Positions 22,391 through 30,134 of a stretch of 36,297 nucleotides of DNA are shown one piece after another. The stretch covers positions 1 to 36,297 of the forward strand of contig JAQVFM010000014.1 of assembly GCA_028697255.1 (NCBI GenBank). The letters run 5' to 3'. The number at the start of each line of letters is the position of its first letter. The first letter of the stretch is position 1. Source of the stretch: Oscillospiraceae bacterium (GTDB taxonomy: Bacteria > Bacillota > Clostridia > Oscillospirales > Acutalibacteraceae). The notes beneath the pieces are model-generated. The model was not told the origin of the DNA and did no database searches. It saw nothing but the letters and a program-made list of their open reading frames with translations. The position numbers and the translations under genes are program-made.

Positions 22391-24859
22391 ATGCCAAAGT
22401 CACAGTATGTTGACCCAAAATCAAGTTTCGCAAAACGTAAGGTTAAGTTTAAGGACATTCCCGTTTGTGAATACAACAAAACAATTGCGGACGAAAAAGC
22501 CAACTTTTCTAAAGAGGATTTTCTCGGCATTTATGCCGATATGGTGGCGATCCGCGAGTTTGAAACAATGCTTATGGCATTGAAAAAGCAGGGTAATTAC
22601 AACGACAAGGAATTCACATATCCAGGTCCGTCCCACCTTGCCATAGGTGAAGAATCAACCGCTGTCGGTCAGGCGTATAATTTGGGTGTTGACGATTTTA
22701 TTTTCGGAACGCACCGCAGCCATCATCAGGTTATTGCAAAGGCAATGTCGGCGATTAAAAAGCTTTCGGACAGTGAGCTTGAAAATATAATGAAGGAAGT
22801 TAATGACGGCGTAAATTACGAAATTGTCAAAAAGCATTCAACAGCAAAAACCGTTAAGGATTTGGCAAGGGATTTCTTTATGTTCGGGCTTATGGCCGAG
22901 CTTTTTGCCAAGGATTGCGGATTTTCCCGCGGCTTAGGCGGCTCGATGCATGCTTTTTTCCTGCCGTTTGGTATTTATCCAAACAACGCCATTGTGGGTG
23001 GTTCGGCTCCTATTGCAACCGGTGTTGCACTTTATAAGAAATGCAACAAAAAGGGCGGAGTAGTTGTTGCCAATGCCGGTGATGGTGCGGCGGCACGCGG
23101 ACCTGTTTATGAATCAATGAACTTTGCCGCTATGGATCAGTTTAACGAGCTTTGGGAAGATGGCTATAAGGGCGGTCTGCCGATTATCTTCAATTTCAAC
23201 AACAACCATTACGGCATGGGTGGTCAAACTAAAGGTGAAACCATGTGTTATGACGATTTGGTTCGTCTGGCTGCTATTTCACCGTCGCAGTTCAACGCCG
23301 AGCGTATTAACGGTTGGAATCCGCTTGCCGTTATTGATGCCTATAAGCGCAAGATTAAACTTATAAAAGAGGGCAAGGGTCCTGTGCTTTTGGATGTTGT
23401 AACATATCGTTTAAGCGGACACTCGACCTCCGACGTAATGACATACCGCACGCAGGAAGAAGTTGACGAGTGGGCAAAATACGATCCGCTTATCGTGTTC
23501 CCGCAACAGCTTGTAGAGGCCGGTGTTGCCACACAAAAAGAAATTGACCAAGTGCGTGACGCTGTTATCGATCGCAACAAGCGGATGTTTATGTTAGCAT
23601 CAGATTTGGAAATTGCCCCATATACCGATTATAACAAAAATCCCAATTTCCTTGAAGACTTTATGTTCTCAAACCAGAGTGTTGAAAAGCTTGATGATAG
23701 GGCTCCCGATGTAAAAATGGCAAAGGAAGATAACCTGCGCGTTAAAAAGATTAAAACATTATCCCGTTATGCATACGGTCCCGACGGCAAGCTTATCCCC
23801 AAACTCAAGCAATACAATATTCGTGATGCAATATTTGAATCAATCATGGATAAGTATTACACCGATCCGACATTGATTTCATACGGCGAAGATGTACGCG
23901 ACTGGAACGGTGCATTTGCTGTATACCGTGGACTTACAGAGGCTGTTCCATATCATAGATTGTTTAATTCGCCAATTTCGGAATCTGCTATTGTCGGTAC
24001 GGCGGTTGGCTATGGTATGGCCGGAGGACGCGTTATCGCTGAGTTGATGTACTGTGACTTTATCGGCTGCGCCGGTGACGAAGTGTTTAATCAAATGGCA
24101 AAATGGCAGTCAATGAGTGCAGGTGGCCTAAAAATGCCGTTTGTGCTGCGTGTCTCGGTTGGCTCTAAATACGGTGCTCAGCACTCGCAGGAATTAAGTG
24201 CGCTGTGTGCTCATATACCCGGCCTGAAGGTTGTTTTCCCGGTTACACCGTATGACGCCAAGGGTATGATGAATACTGCATTAAACGGTACAGATCCGGT
24301 AGTGTTCTTTGAAAGCCAGAGGATATATGACATGGGCGAGCGCTTTGTCGAGTCGGGTGTACCTGAGGGTTATTATGAAGTTCCGTTCGGCGAGCCTGCA
24401 ATCCGCCGGGAGGGCAAGGATATTACCATTTTAACAATCGGAGCGACGCTCTATAATGCTCTTGAAGCAGCTAATACTCTTGAGCAGACTTATGGTGTCA
24501 GTGCTGAGGTTATCGACGCGCGCAGTGTTGTGCCGTTCAATTATGAAAAGGTTGTTGAATCGGTCAAAAAGACAGGGCGTATTTTGCTTGCAAGCGATGC
24601 TTGTACTCGTGGAAATATACTTAATGATATGGCACAAAATATCACCCAGCTTGCCTTTGATTATCTTGATGCACCTCCTGTAGTTGTCGGAGCCAAAAAC
24701 TGGATTACACCGCCGTTTGAATATGATAAGGAGTTTTTCCCGCAGCCGTCATGGTTTATCGATGCTATCCATGAAAAGATTATGCCGTTAAAAGGCCATG
24801 TGGCAACGAATAACTTCTCAAGCGTTGAGCTTATGCGAAAAGCAAAAAAAGGTGTCTAA
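22391..24859 (+). CDS. 2-oxoacid dehydrogenase E1, fused alpha and beta subunits
   Basis: The product is 822 residues; AAGGAGAG precedes the ATG. Residues up to about 420 are E1 alpha: the histidine loop GTHRSHHQ (H108, H111, H112), GLGGSMH at 181-187, and the thiamine-diphosphate motif starting GDG at 230-232 and ending in NN. From about 470 to the end is E1 beta, with the conserved segments GEDVRDWNGAF, NSPISESAIVGTAVGYG and QHSQELSALCAH. Usually the two are separate genes, or alpha and beta are replaced by the unrelated AceE layout. Between the His loop and GGSMH there are about 45 residues more than in typical E1 alpha. E1 decarboxylates the 2-oxoacid (or cleaves acetoin) and loads the acyl group on lipoyl-E2. 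The substrate is not settled by sequence. Confidence 0.92.
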   Translation: MPKSQYVDPKSSFAKRKVKFKDIPVCEYNKTIADEKANFSKEDFLGIYADMVAIREFETMLMALKKQGNYNDKEFTYPGPSHLAIGEESTAVGQAYNLGVDDFIFGTHRSHHQVIAKAMSAIKKLSDSELENIMKEVNDGVNYEIVKKHSTAKTVKDLARDFFMFGLMAELFAKDCGFSRGLGGSMHAFFLPFGIYPNNAIVGGSAPIATGVALYKKCNKKGGVVVANAGDGAAARGPVYESMNFAAMDQFNELWEDGYKGGLPIIFNFNNNHYGMGGQTKGETMCYDDLVRLAAISPSQFNAERINGWNPLAVIDAYKRKIKLIKEGKGPVLLDVVTYRLSGHSTSDVMTYRTQEEVDEWAKYDPLIVFPQQLVEAGVATQKEIDQVRDAVIDRNKRMFMLASDLEIAPYTDYNKNPNFLEDFMFSNQSVEKLDDRAPDVKMAKEDNLRVKKIKTLSRYAYGPDGKLIPKLKQYNIRDAIFESIMDKYYTDPTLISYGEDVRDWNGAFAVYRGLTEAVPYHRLFNSPISESAIVGTAVGYGMAGGRVIAELMYCDFIGCAGDEVFNQMAKWQSMSAGGLKMPFVLRVSVGSKYGAQHSQELSALCAHIPGLKVVFPVTPYDAKGMMNTALNGTDPVVFFESQRIYDMGERFVESGVPEGYYEVPFGEPAIRREGKDITILTIGATLYNALEAANTLEQTYGVSAEVIDARSVVPFNYEKVVESVKKTGRILLASDACTRGNILNDMAQNITQLAFDYLDAPPVVVGAKNWITPPFEYDKEFFPQPSWFIDAIHEKIMPLKGHVATNNFSSVELMRKAKKGV

Positions 24860-24870
24860 TACTTAATTGA

Positions 24871-24904
24871 TATAGTAGCCGCAACAATTGTTGCGGCTAC
24901 TATA
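24871..24904. repeat. 34-bp perfect palindrome between E1 and lplA
   Basis: The left arm TATAGTAGCCGCAACAA (24871-24887) is followed directly by its exact complement, TTGTTGCGGCTACTATA (24888-24904), with no spacer. No T-run follows on either strand. It could form a stable RNA hairpin between two cotranscribed genes or bind a dimeric regulator. Confidence 0.85.
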
Positions 24905-24921
24905 ATAAAAAGGGGATTGTT

Positions 24922-25902
24922 ATGCTTGTAATTAATCAAAAAACAACGAGTCCAAGCTTTAATCTTGCGCTCGAGGAATACCTTTTTAAAAACACAAACC
25001 GGGATTATTTTATGTTGTGGCGCAACGAGCGCTCAATTATTGTAGGCAAAAACCAAAACACATATGCCGAAATCAATTATAAATATGTATCCGAGAATAA
25101 AATTCCTGTAATTCGCCGTATAACCGGTGGCGGGGCTGTGTTTCATGATCTTGGCAACTTAAATTTCACATTTATAAAACGCGGACAGCGGGATACATTT
25201 AACAATTATGAGTATTTCACAAGACCCGTTGTTGAATTGCTGCAATCATTGGGAGTGCCGGCCGAGCTTTCGGGCCGCAACGATCTTCTGATTAAGGGCA
25301 TGAAATTTTCGGGAAACGCGCAGTGTGCAGACGACACAGGTATACTGCACCACGGCACACTTCTGTTCGACGCTGATATGGGCTCGCTTTCCCAAGCGCT
25401 TAACGTTAACCCCCTAAAGCTAAAAAGCAAAAGTATCCGTTCTGTTCGAAGCCGGGTTACGAATATAAGCGAACATTTAGCAAAAAAAATTACAATCGAA
25501 GAATTTAGTGATTTACTTATAAAAAAAATTATAGATAGTAACGCAGATGCCATGCCGTATGAGCTGACTCCCGATGATATTGATGCTGTGAAGATATTGG
25601 AGCGCGATAAATACTCCACCTGGAAATGGAACTATGGAAGCCGATTGCCTTATTCATATAAAAAGGAAATGTTGTTTGATAGCTGCCATATGGAAGTAAA
25701 TCTTGATATTAAGGATAATAAAATTCAGTCGGCAAAGATTTTCGGTGATTTTTTTGGGCAGAGAGATGTATCAGAATTGGAGCAAGCTTTATGCGGTGTT
25801 GAATATCGCGAAGACACCTTGTACGAAATTATAAAGGAAATTAATATTAGGGAATATTTTTCGGGGTTGAGCGCCGAGCAATTTATGAAAGTGTTGATGT
25901 AA
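24922..25902 (+). CDS. lplA: Lipoate-protein ligase A
   Basis: The product is 326 residues, usual for LplA. AAAGGGG precedes the ATG. The lipoate-AMP site appears as RITGGGAVFHDLG (66-78), GRNDLLIKGMKFSGNAQ (118-134) with its conserved lysine, and HHGTLL at 143-148. A C-terminal accessory domain follows from about 250. The enzyme activates free lipoate with ATP and transfers it to the lipoyl lysine of E2, here K43 of the product at 19646. Its presence right after the complex genes suggests that the organism salvages lipoate for this complex; I see no LipA or LipB gene in the window. A 34-bp palindrome separates it from the E1 gene. Confidence 0.95.
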   Translation: MLVINQKTTSPSFNLALEEYLFKNTNRDYFMLWRNERSIIVGKNQNTYAEINYKYVSENKIPVIRRITGGGAVFHDLGNLNFTFIKRGQRDTFNNYEYFTRPVVELLQSLGVPAELSGRNDLLIKGMKFSGNAQCADDTGILHHGTLLFDADMGSLSQALNVNPLKLKSKSIRSVRSRVTNISEHLAKKITIEEFSDLLIKKIIDSNADAMPYELTPDDIDAVKILERDKYSTWKWNYGSRLPYSYKKEMLFDSCHMEVNLDIKDNKIQSAKIFGDFFGQRDVSELEQALCGVEYREDTLYEIIKEINIREYFSGLSAEQFMKVLM

Positions 25903-25910
25903 ATGTGATA

Positions 25911-25960
25911 TTGCCCCACGGCCTAAATGTATGCTACAATTAAACAACAATAATGTTGTT
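25911..25960 (+). promoter_or_regulatory. Candidate recG promoter with adjacent inverted repeat
   Basis: TTGCCC (25911-25916), 18 bases, then the extended -10 TGCTACAAT (25932-25940). AACAACA (25943-25949) and TGTTGTT (25954-25960) form an inverted repeat around the expected start point. Confidence 0.5.
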
Positions 25961-25980
25961 AAAAAGTGCAGGTGAAAAAA

Positions 25981-28029
25981 GTGGCGGCAACAATGGATAT
26001 GCCCCTTCGCTATCTTAAAGGGGTTGGAGAGCGGCGTGCCTTGCAGTTTGAACGGCTTGGGGTGACCACTGCCGGTGAGCTGCTGCAATTTTACCCGCGT
26101 GTTTATGAAGATTGGTCGGATATTGTAACAATACAGGCTGCTCCTTTTGGACAGCCGTGCTGCATCAAGGCCGTTGCGCTGTCTTCGCCGGTTGAGCATC
26201 CGGTTCGAAAAGGTATGACACTGTATAAATTTGCAGTCAGTGACGGATCATCGACTATGAGTGTTACTTTATTTAATAATAAATATGCTGCCGCAAAAAT
26301 CAAGGCAGGGGAGGAGTACCTGTTTTTCGGACAAGTCGGTGGCAACTTTACAAGTCGCAAAATGGCAGCGCCCCAAATAGAGCAGGTAAGTGATGGACTT
26401 CGGATTCGGCCTATTTATCGACAGACTGAGGGGCTTAATACTAAATTCATTGAAAAATGTGTTGCGAGCTGCCTGAGATTATTAGACAGTGAGTTGGACA
26501 AGGATATACTTCCGGCTTCATTAAGACTACAGTATGGACTATGCACTCACAGGTTTGCAATAGAAAATATTCATTTTCCATCAAGTACCGAAACGCTTAA
26601 GGTTGCACGCAAACGTTTAATATTTGAGGAGCTGTTAATTCTTTTGCTCGGGCTTTTGCAGCTTAAAAGGCGGTCACGCGGCAAAAGCACGGTTATATTA
26701 AGACAGGATTTTACATCCCAATTCACAAAAAACCTGCCGTTTTCGCTTACAAACGCCCAGTGCCGTGCTCTTGGTGAGTGTATTAGCGATATGCGCACAG
26801 GCCGTCCTATGAGCAGGCTTATTCAGGGCGATGTGGGCAGTGGAAAAACTGCAGTAGCAGCGGGCGTAGCCTTAAACGTTGTCAAAAACGGATATCAGGT
26901 TGCATTGATGGCGCCGACAGAAATACTTGCAGAACAGCATGTCAAATCCTTAAATAATTTGCTTTTGCACAGTGGCGTTACAATCGGGCTGCTAACCGGA
27001 TCGTTGCAGGCATCTGAAAAAAGAAATATACTTAAAAACCTTAACGAAGGCAAAATTGATATAATAATAGGAACACATGCGCTGTTATCCGAGGGCGTCG
27101 AATTTAACCGTCTTGGTTTGGTTATAACCGACGAGCAGCACCGTTTCGGTGTGTCGCAGCGTGCAAGTCTTGCGGCAAAGGGTGCTAATCCACACATGCT
27201 TGTAATGTCTGCAACACCAATTCCGCGTACACTTGCATTAATTGTTTATGGCGATTTGGATGTTTCGGTTCTTGATGAGCTGCCACCCGGGCGGCAGCCT
27301 GTGGCAACCTATGCAATAGACAGTGACAAGCGTGAAAGGGCGTTTAACTATATAAAGAAGCACATAGCACAGGGGAGACAGGCATATATTGTATGCCCGC
27401 TGGTCGAAAACGGTGAGGAATCGGATTTGGCTTCTGCCAAAGAATATTTAGAAAAGCTCGCAAACGGTTCGTTTCGCGGCTATAAGCTCGGACTGCTGCA
27501 TGGGCGTATGAAAGCGGCAGAAAAGGAAGCTGTGATGTCCGATTTTATAAGTAACCGTATTTCCGTTTTGATTGCTACAACGGTTATAGAAGTAGGAGTC
27601 GATGTCCCAAACGCTGTGTTAATGGTTATCGAAAATGCTGAGCGCTTCGGTCTTGCGCAGCTTCATCAGCTTCGCGGGCGTGTCGGCAGAGGACAATATA
27701 AATCAACCTGTATTTTAATTTCGGACGCAAAAACACCGGATGCAATGCGCAGGCTCAAGGTTTTATGCTCGACAAACGACGGATTTAAAATTGCAGAAGA
27801 GGATTTAAAGCTTAGGGGACCGGGTGATTTTTTTGGCAGACGTCAGCACGGACTGCCCGAATTAAAAATAGCCGATTTGTCATGTGACATGCAGTTGTTT
27901 AAACAAGCGCAGCAAGCGGCGCGAAGCTTACTTGAAATTGACCCGAAATTAACAAAACCCGAAAACGGTGCTATAAAGCAAGAAGTTCGCCGACTCTTTT
28001 CAAAAGTCGGCGAACAGGGGATGAATTAA
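25981..28029 (+). CDS. recG: ATP-dependent DNA helicase RecG
   Basis: The product is 682 residues, full length. I chose the GTG at 25981 because AGGTG lies six bases before it; GTG codons at 25966 and 25972 are in frame but precede that site. An N-terminal wedge domain (beginning PLRYLKGVGERRA) is followed by the helicase core with Walker A GDVGSGKT at 283-290, DEQH at 384-387, and the SATPIPRTL motif. The helicase C-terminal lobe includes TTVIEVGVDVPNA and QLRGRVGRG. RecG remodels stalled replication forks and Holliday junctions. The stop codon overlaps that of the convergent activase gene. Confidence 0.97.
   Translation: MAATMDMPLRYLKGVGERRALQFERLGVTTAGELLQFYPRVYEDWSDIVTIQAAPFGQPCCIKAVALSSPVEHPVRKGMTLYKFAVSDGSSTMSVTLFNNKYAAAKIKAGEEYLFFGQVGGNFTSRKMAAPQIEQVSDGLRIRPIYRQTEGLNTKFIEKCVASCLRLLDSELDKDILPASLRLQYGLCTHRFAIENIHFPSSTETLKVARKRLIFEELLILLLGLLQLKRRSRGKSTVILRQDFTSQFTKNLPFSLTNAQCRALGECISDMRTGRPMSRLIQGDVGSGKTAVAAGVALNVVKNGYQVALMAPTEILAEQHVKSLNNLLLHSGVTIGLLTGSLQASEKRNILKNLNEGKIDIIIGTHALLSEGVEFNRLGLVITDEQHRFGVSQRASLAAKGANPHMLVMSATPIPRTLALIVYGDLDVSVLDELPPGRQPVATYAIDSDKRERAFNYIKKHIAQGRQAYIVCPLVENGEESDLASAKEYLEKLANGSFRGYKLGLLHGRMKAAEKEAVMSDFISNRISVLIATTVIEVGVDVPNAVLMVIENAERFGLAQLHQLRGRVGRGQYKSTCILISDAKTPDAMRRLKVLCSTNDGFKIAEEDLKLRGPGDFFGRRQHGLPELKIADLSCDMQLFKQAQQAARSLLEIDPKLTKPENGAIKQEVRRLFSKVGEQGMN
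27985..28015. other. Strong stem-loop inside the 3' end of recG
   Basis: GTTCGCCGACT (27985-27995) and AGTCGGCGAAC (28005-28015) are perfect complements around nine bases. It lies within codons just before the recG stop and beside the end of the convergent gene. No T-run follows, so it is not a standard terminator, but it could limit readthrough or protect the 3' end of either mRNA. Confidence 0.6.
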
Positions 28030-29000
28030 CCTACTTCGCTTTTTACGGCACCCCACTTGCCGCACTTATCACCCCAATTCGCAATTGTTTTTCCGTTTGA
28101 AATTATTTGTATTACTTCACACATATTTGGGCATCCGGTACATTCGATGCTTCGTGCTTTAAAATCTCTGTTTACAACGTTAAATCCGGCAAAGCTGGTA
28201 TTTCCTGTTGATTCAACTTTTTCCTTTGCGAGCAGCGCGGCACCATATGCACCCATAACATCATAATACTGCGGTATAATTATTTTGACGCCGAGTATTT
28301 TTTCAAATGCTTTTACTATACCGATATTGGCGGCAACGCCACCCTGAAATAATACCGGTTCAAGTATTTCCTTGCCCTTTGCTAAGTTGTTCATATAGTT
28401 TCTTACAAGAGCTTCACAAAGCCCGGCTATTATATTTTCAATACTGTGCCCTGTTTGCTGCTTGTGTATCATATCCGATTCGGCAAACACAGCACAACGT
28501 CCGGCAATGCGTACCGGCGAATTTGCACGAAGTGCGTAGCTGCCGAATTCTTCAATAGGTATATCAAGCCTGGCTGCCTGTCTGTCAAGAAAAGAACCGG
28601 TACCCGCAGCACAAACTGTGTTCATCGCAAAGTCGCAAGCCACACCGTTTTTTAATAAAATAATTTTAGAATCCTGGCCGCCAATTTCCAATATTGTCCT
28701 GACACCGGGTACCAAATGGCTTGCAGCCACTGCGTGGGCCGTTATTTCGTTTTTGACCACATCTGCTCCGGTAAGAACGCCTGCAAGCTGTCTGCCGCTG
28801 CCTGTTGCTCCTACGGCGATAATCTTGTCTTTAGAGCCCATTTTTTCCTTGAGCATCGACAGTCCTTTGGTCAATACTTCGATTGGTCTTCCGCTGGTTC
28901 TCAAATATAGTTTTTCGACAATTTTATTATTGTTGTCGGCAAGCAATAAATTTGTGCTTACCGAACCGACGTCTATTCCAAGACTATAACAGTTGTGCAA
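28026..29000 (-). CDS. 2-hydroxyacyl-CoA dehydratase activase-like ATPase (BadF/BadG/BcrA/BcrD, COG1924 type)
   Basis: The product is 324 residues. The TTG at 29000 follows AGGAGG by about nine bases; the frame runs on to 29024 but would then include that site. It is an ASKHA-fold ATPase with GIDVGSVSTN (8-17), ATGSGRQ and EIGGQDSK motifs. C130 (NTVCAAGTGSF) and C169 (GRCAVFAESD) match the cysteines that hold a 4Fe-4S cluster between two subunits in the activase of 2-hydroxyglutaryl-CoA dehydratase. A C-terminal addition contains further cysteines (CTGCPNMC and DKCG). Activases drive an electron into the dehydratase using ATP. No dehydratase A or B gene is adjacent, so the partner is probably one of the two upstream proteins. 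It is the last gene of a three-gene unit. Confidence 0.88.
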   Translation of the reverse strand: MHNCYSLGIDVGSVSTNLLLADNNNKIVEKLYLRTSGRPIEVLTKGLSMLKEKMGSKDKIIAVGATGSGRQLAGVLTGADVVKNEITAHAVAASHLVPGVRTILEIGGQDSKIILLKNGVACDFAMNTVCAAGTGSFLDRQAARLDIPIEEFGSYALRANSPVRIAGRCAVFAESDMIHKQQTGHSIENIIAGLCEALVRNYMNNLAKGKEILEPVLFQGGVAANIGIVKAFEKILGVKIIIPQYYDVMGAYGAALLAKEKVESTGNTSFAGFNVVNRDFKARSIECTGCPNMCEVIQIISNGKTIANWGDKCGKWGAVKSEVG

Positions 29001-29022
29001 GTGTGTAAACCTCCTGTTAAAC

Positions 29023-29053
29023 ACTGATACTAATATCGGATATTAGTATCAGT
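29023..29053. other. Perfect 15-bp inverted repeat between two genes of the activase operon
   Basis: ACTGATACTAATATC (29023-29037) and GATATTAGTATCAGT (29039-29053) pair perfectly around a single base. On the minus strand it lies between the stop of the 29049-30134 gene and the ribosome binding site of the activase gene. On the plus strand a long T-run follows from 29054, so it has the form of an intrinsic terminator for transcripts coming from the recG side. Confidence 0.8.
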
Positions 29054-30134
29054 TTGTTTTTTTTTGTGATTTAATCATATCAAGAAACGCCTCTATTCTT
29101 GTCATAAAACCGGCTTCGCCCGTCATTTCGTCAACAATAAGTGACATTATAGGAAAATTCTTATCCCTTTGTATTGACGGAAGAATTGCTTTTGTAACAA
29201 TTTCGGGCATACAGCCCAGCGGAAAAATTTGTATTGCTCCGTCCATGCCCTCCTTGTGGGCCAATACAGCTTCGCCTATGCATTCTCTGCCATGTCCTCC
29301 GATATATAAGGGCAGATATTCTTTTGATGCTCGTCTTAAACCCGGTGAATTCAGTTTAAGGGGCTTTAACACGATGTCTCTATACCACCATGAAGGTGTA
29401 AGAAGCCTTTTTGTGGATACCCCGTAATCCATCAGCTTGTCTTCGATGTTAAGATTGGAATACGGCTCGATTACTGTGTATATTTCACCGATGATTGACA
29501 GTTTTATCGGGTTTTTGGTTTTGTCGACAGGTACTGCGTTGATTTTTTTAAGATATTCTTTAATTACTCTAAGCATCTCGACCGGGTTGTCGCAGCCAAA
29601 TGCATCTTTTTTACATTGACGAAGTATGCGCTTGCAATCGCCTTTATTGATTTCATACCCTGCAAGATAATGGGCTTTTGCCTCAAGTTTTTCAATGCTG
29701 TCCATAACCCTAAACGCACGCTTGATAGCAAGGAGTTTTTCTGCTCGGCTTTTACTGCTGGCTTTAAAAATTTTTCCAAGCCGTCTTAAAAACTCGTCCA
29801 TGCCGATTTCACCGGGTGCATCGAGTACAATAAAATCCAAGTCATGTCCAAGCTTACTTAAAATTTTTATCTGAAGTTCGCAATACTCTCCGTACCGGCA
29901 GGGGCCGCAGCTCCCCGTTATCAATATTGTGTCCGCTCCTTTTTCTATGCTTTGCATATAATTGCCCATCATAAGCTTGAAAGGAAGGCACATCTCTTCG
30001 GGCGAATAAAGCGAGCCTTTTTGGAGCGATTCTTTATTGTTTGGTTCAGGTATGACATATGGCACATCTATTCCATCAAACAAGGCTTTTGCAGCTAAAT
30101 AGACATTACCCATATGCGGTATTGTTATAAGCAA
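29049..30134 (-). CDS. Activase-associated cysteine-rich protein (COG3581 type), function unknown
   Basis: The product is 361 residues. The TTG start at 30134 has AGGAGA seven bases upstream. Cysteine motifs include EEMCLPFK, GSCGPCRYGEYC and PLGCMPE, which suggest an iron-sulphur cluster. The C-terminus ends in DEMTGEAGFMTRIEAFLDM, nearly the same as the end of the neighbouring upstream protein, so the two are related. This family is similar to the D-component fold of 2-hydroxyacyl-CoA dehydratase and nearly always occurs with an activase. No biochemical role is established to my knowledge. The start overlaps the end of the upstream gene by 29 bases, which implies coupled translation. Confidence 0.8.
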   Translation of the reverse strand: MLITIPHMGNVYLAAKALFDGIDVPYVIPEPNNKESLQKGSLYSPEEMCLPFKLMMGNYMQSIEKGADTILITGSCGPCRYGEYCELQIKILSKLGHDLDFIVLDAPGEIGMDEFLRRLGKIFKASSKSRAEKLLAIKRAFRVMDSIEKLEAKAHYLAGYEINKGDCKRILRQCKKDAFGCDNPVEMLRVIKEYLKKINAVPVDKTKNPIKLSIIGEIYTVIEPYSNLNIEDKLMDYGVSTKRLLTPSWWYRDIVLKPLKLNSPGLRRASKEYLPLYIGGHGRECIGEAVLAHKEGMDGAIQIFPLGCMPEIVTKAILPSIQRDKNFPIMSLIVDEMTGEAGFMTRIEAFLDMIKSQKKTN

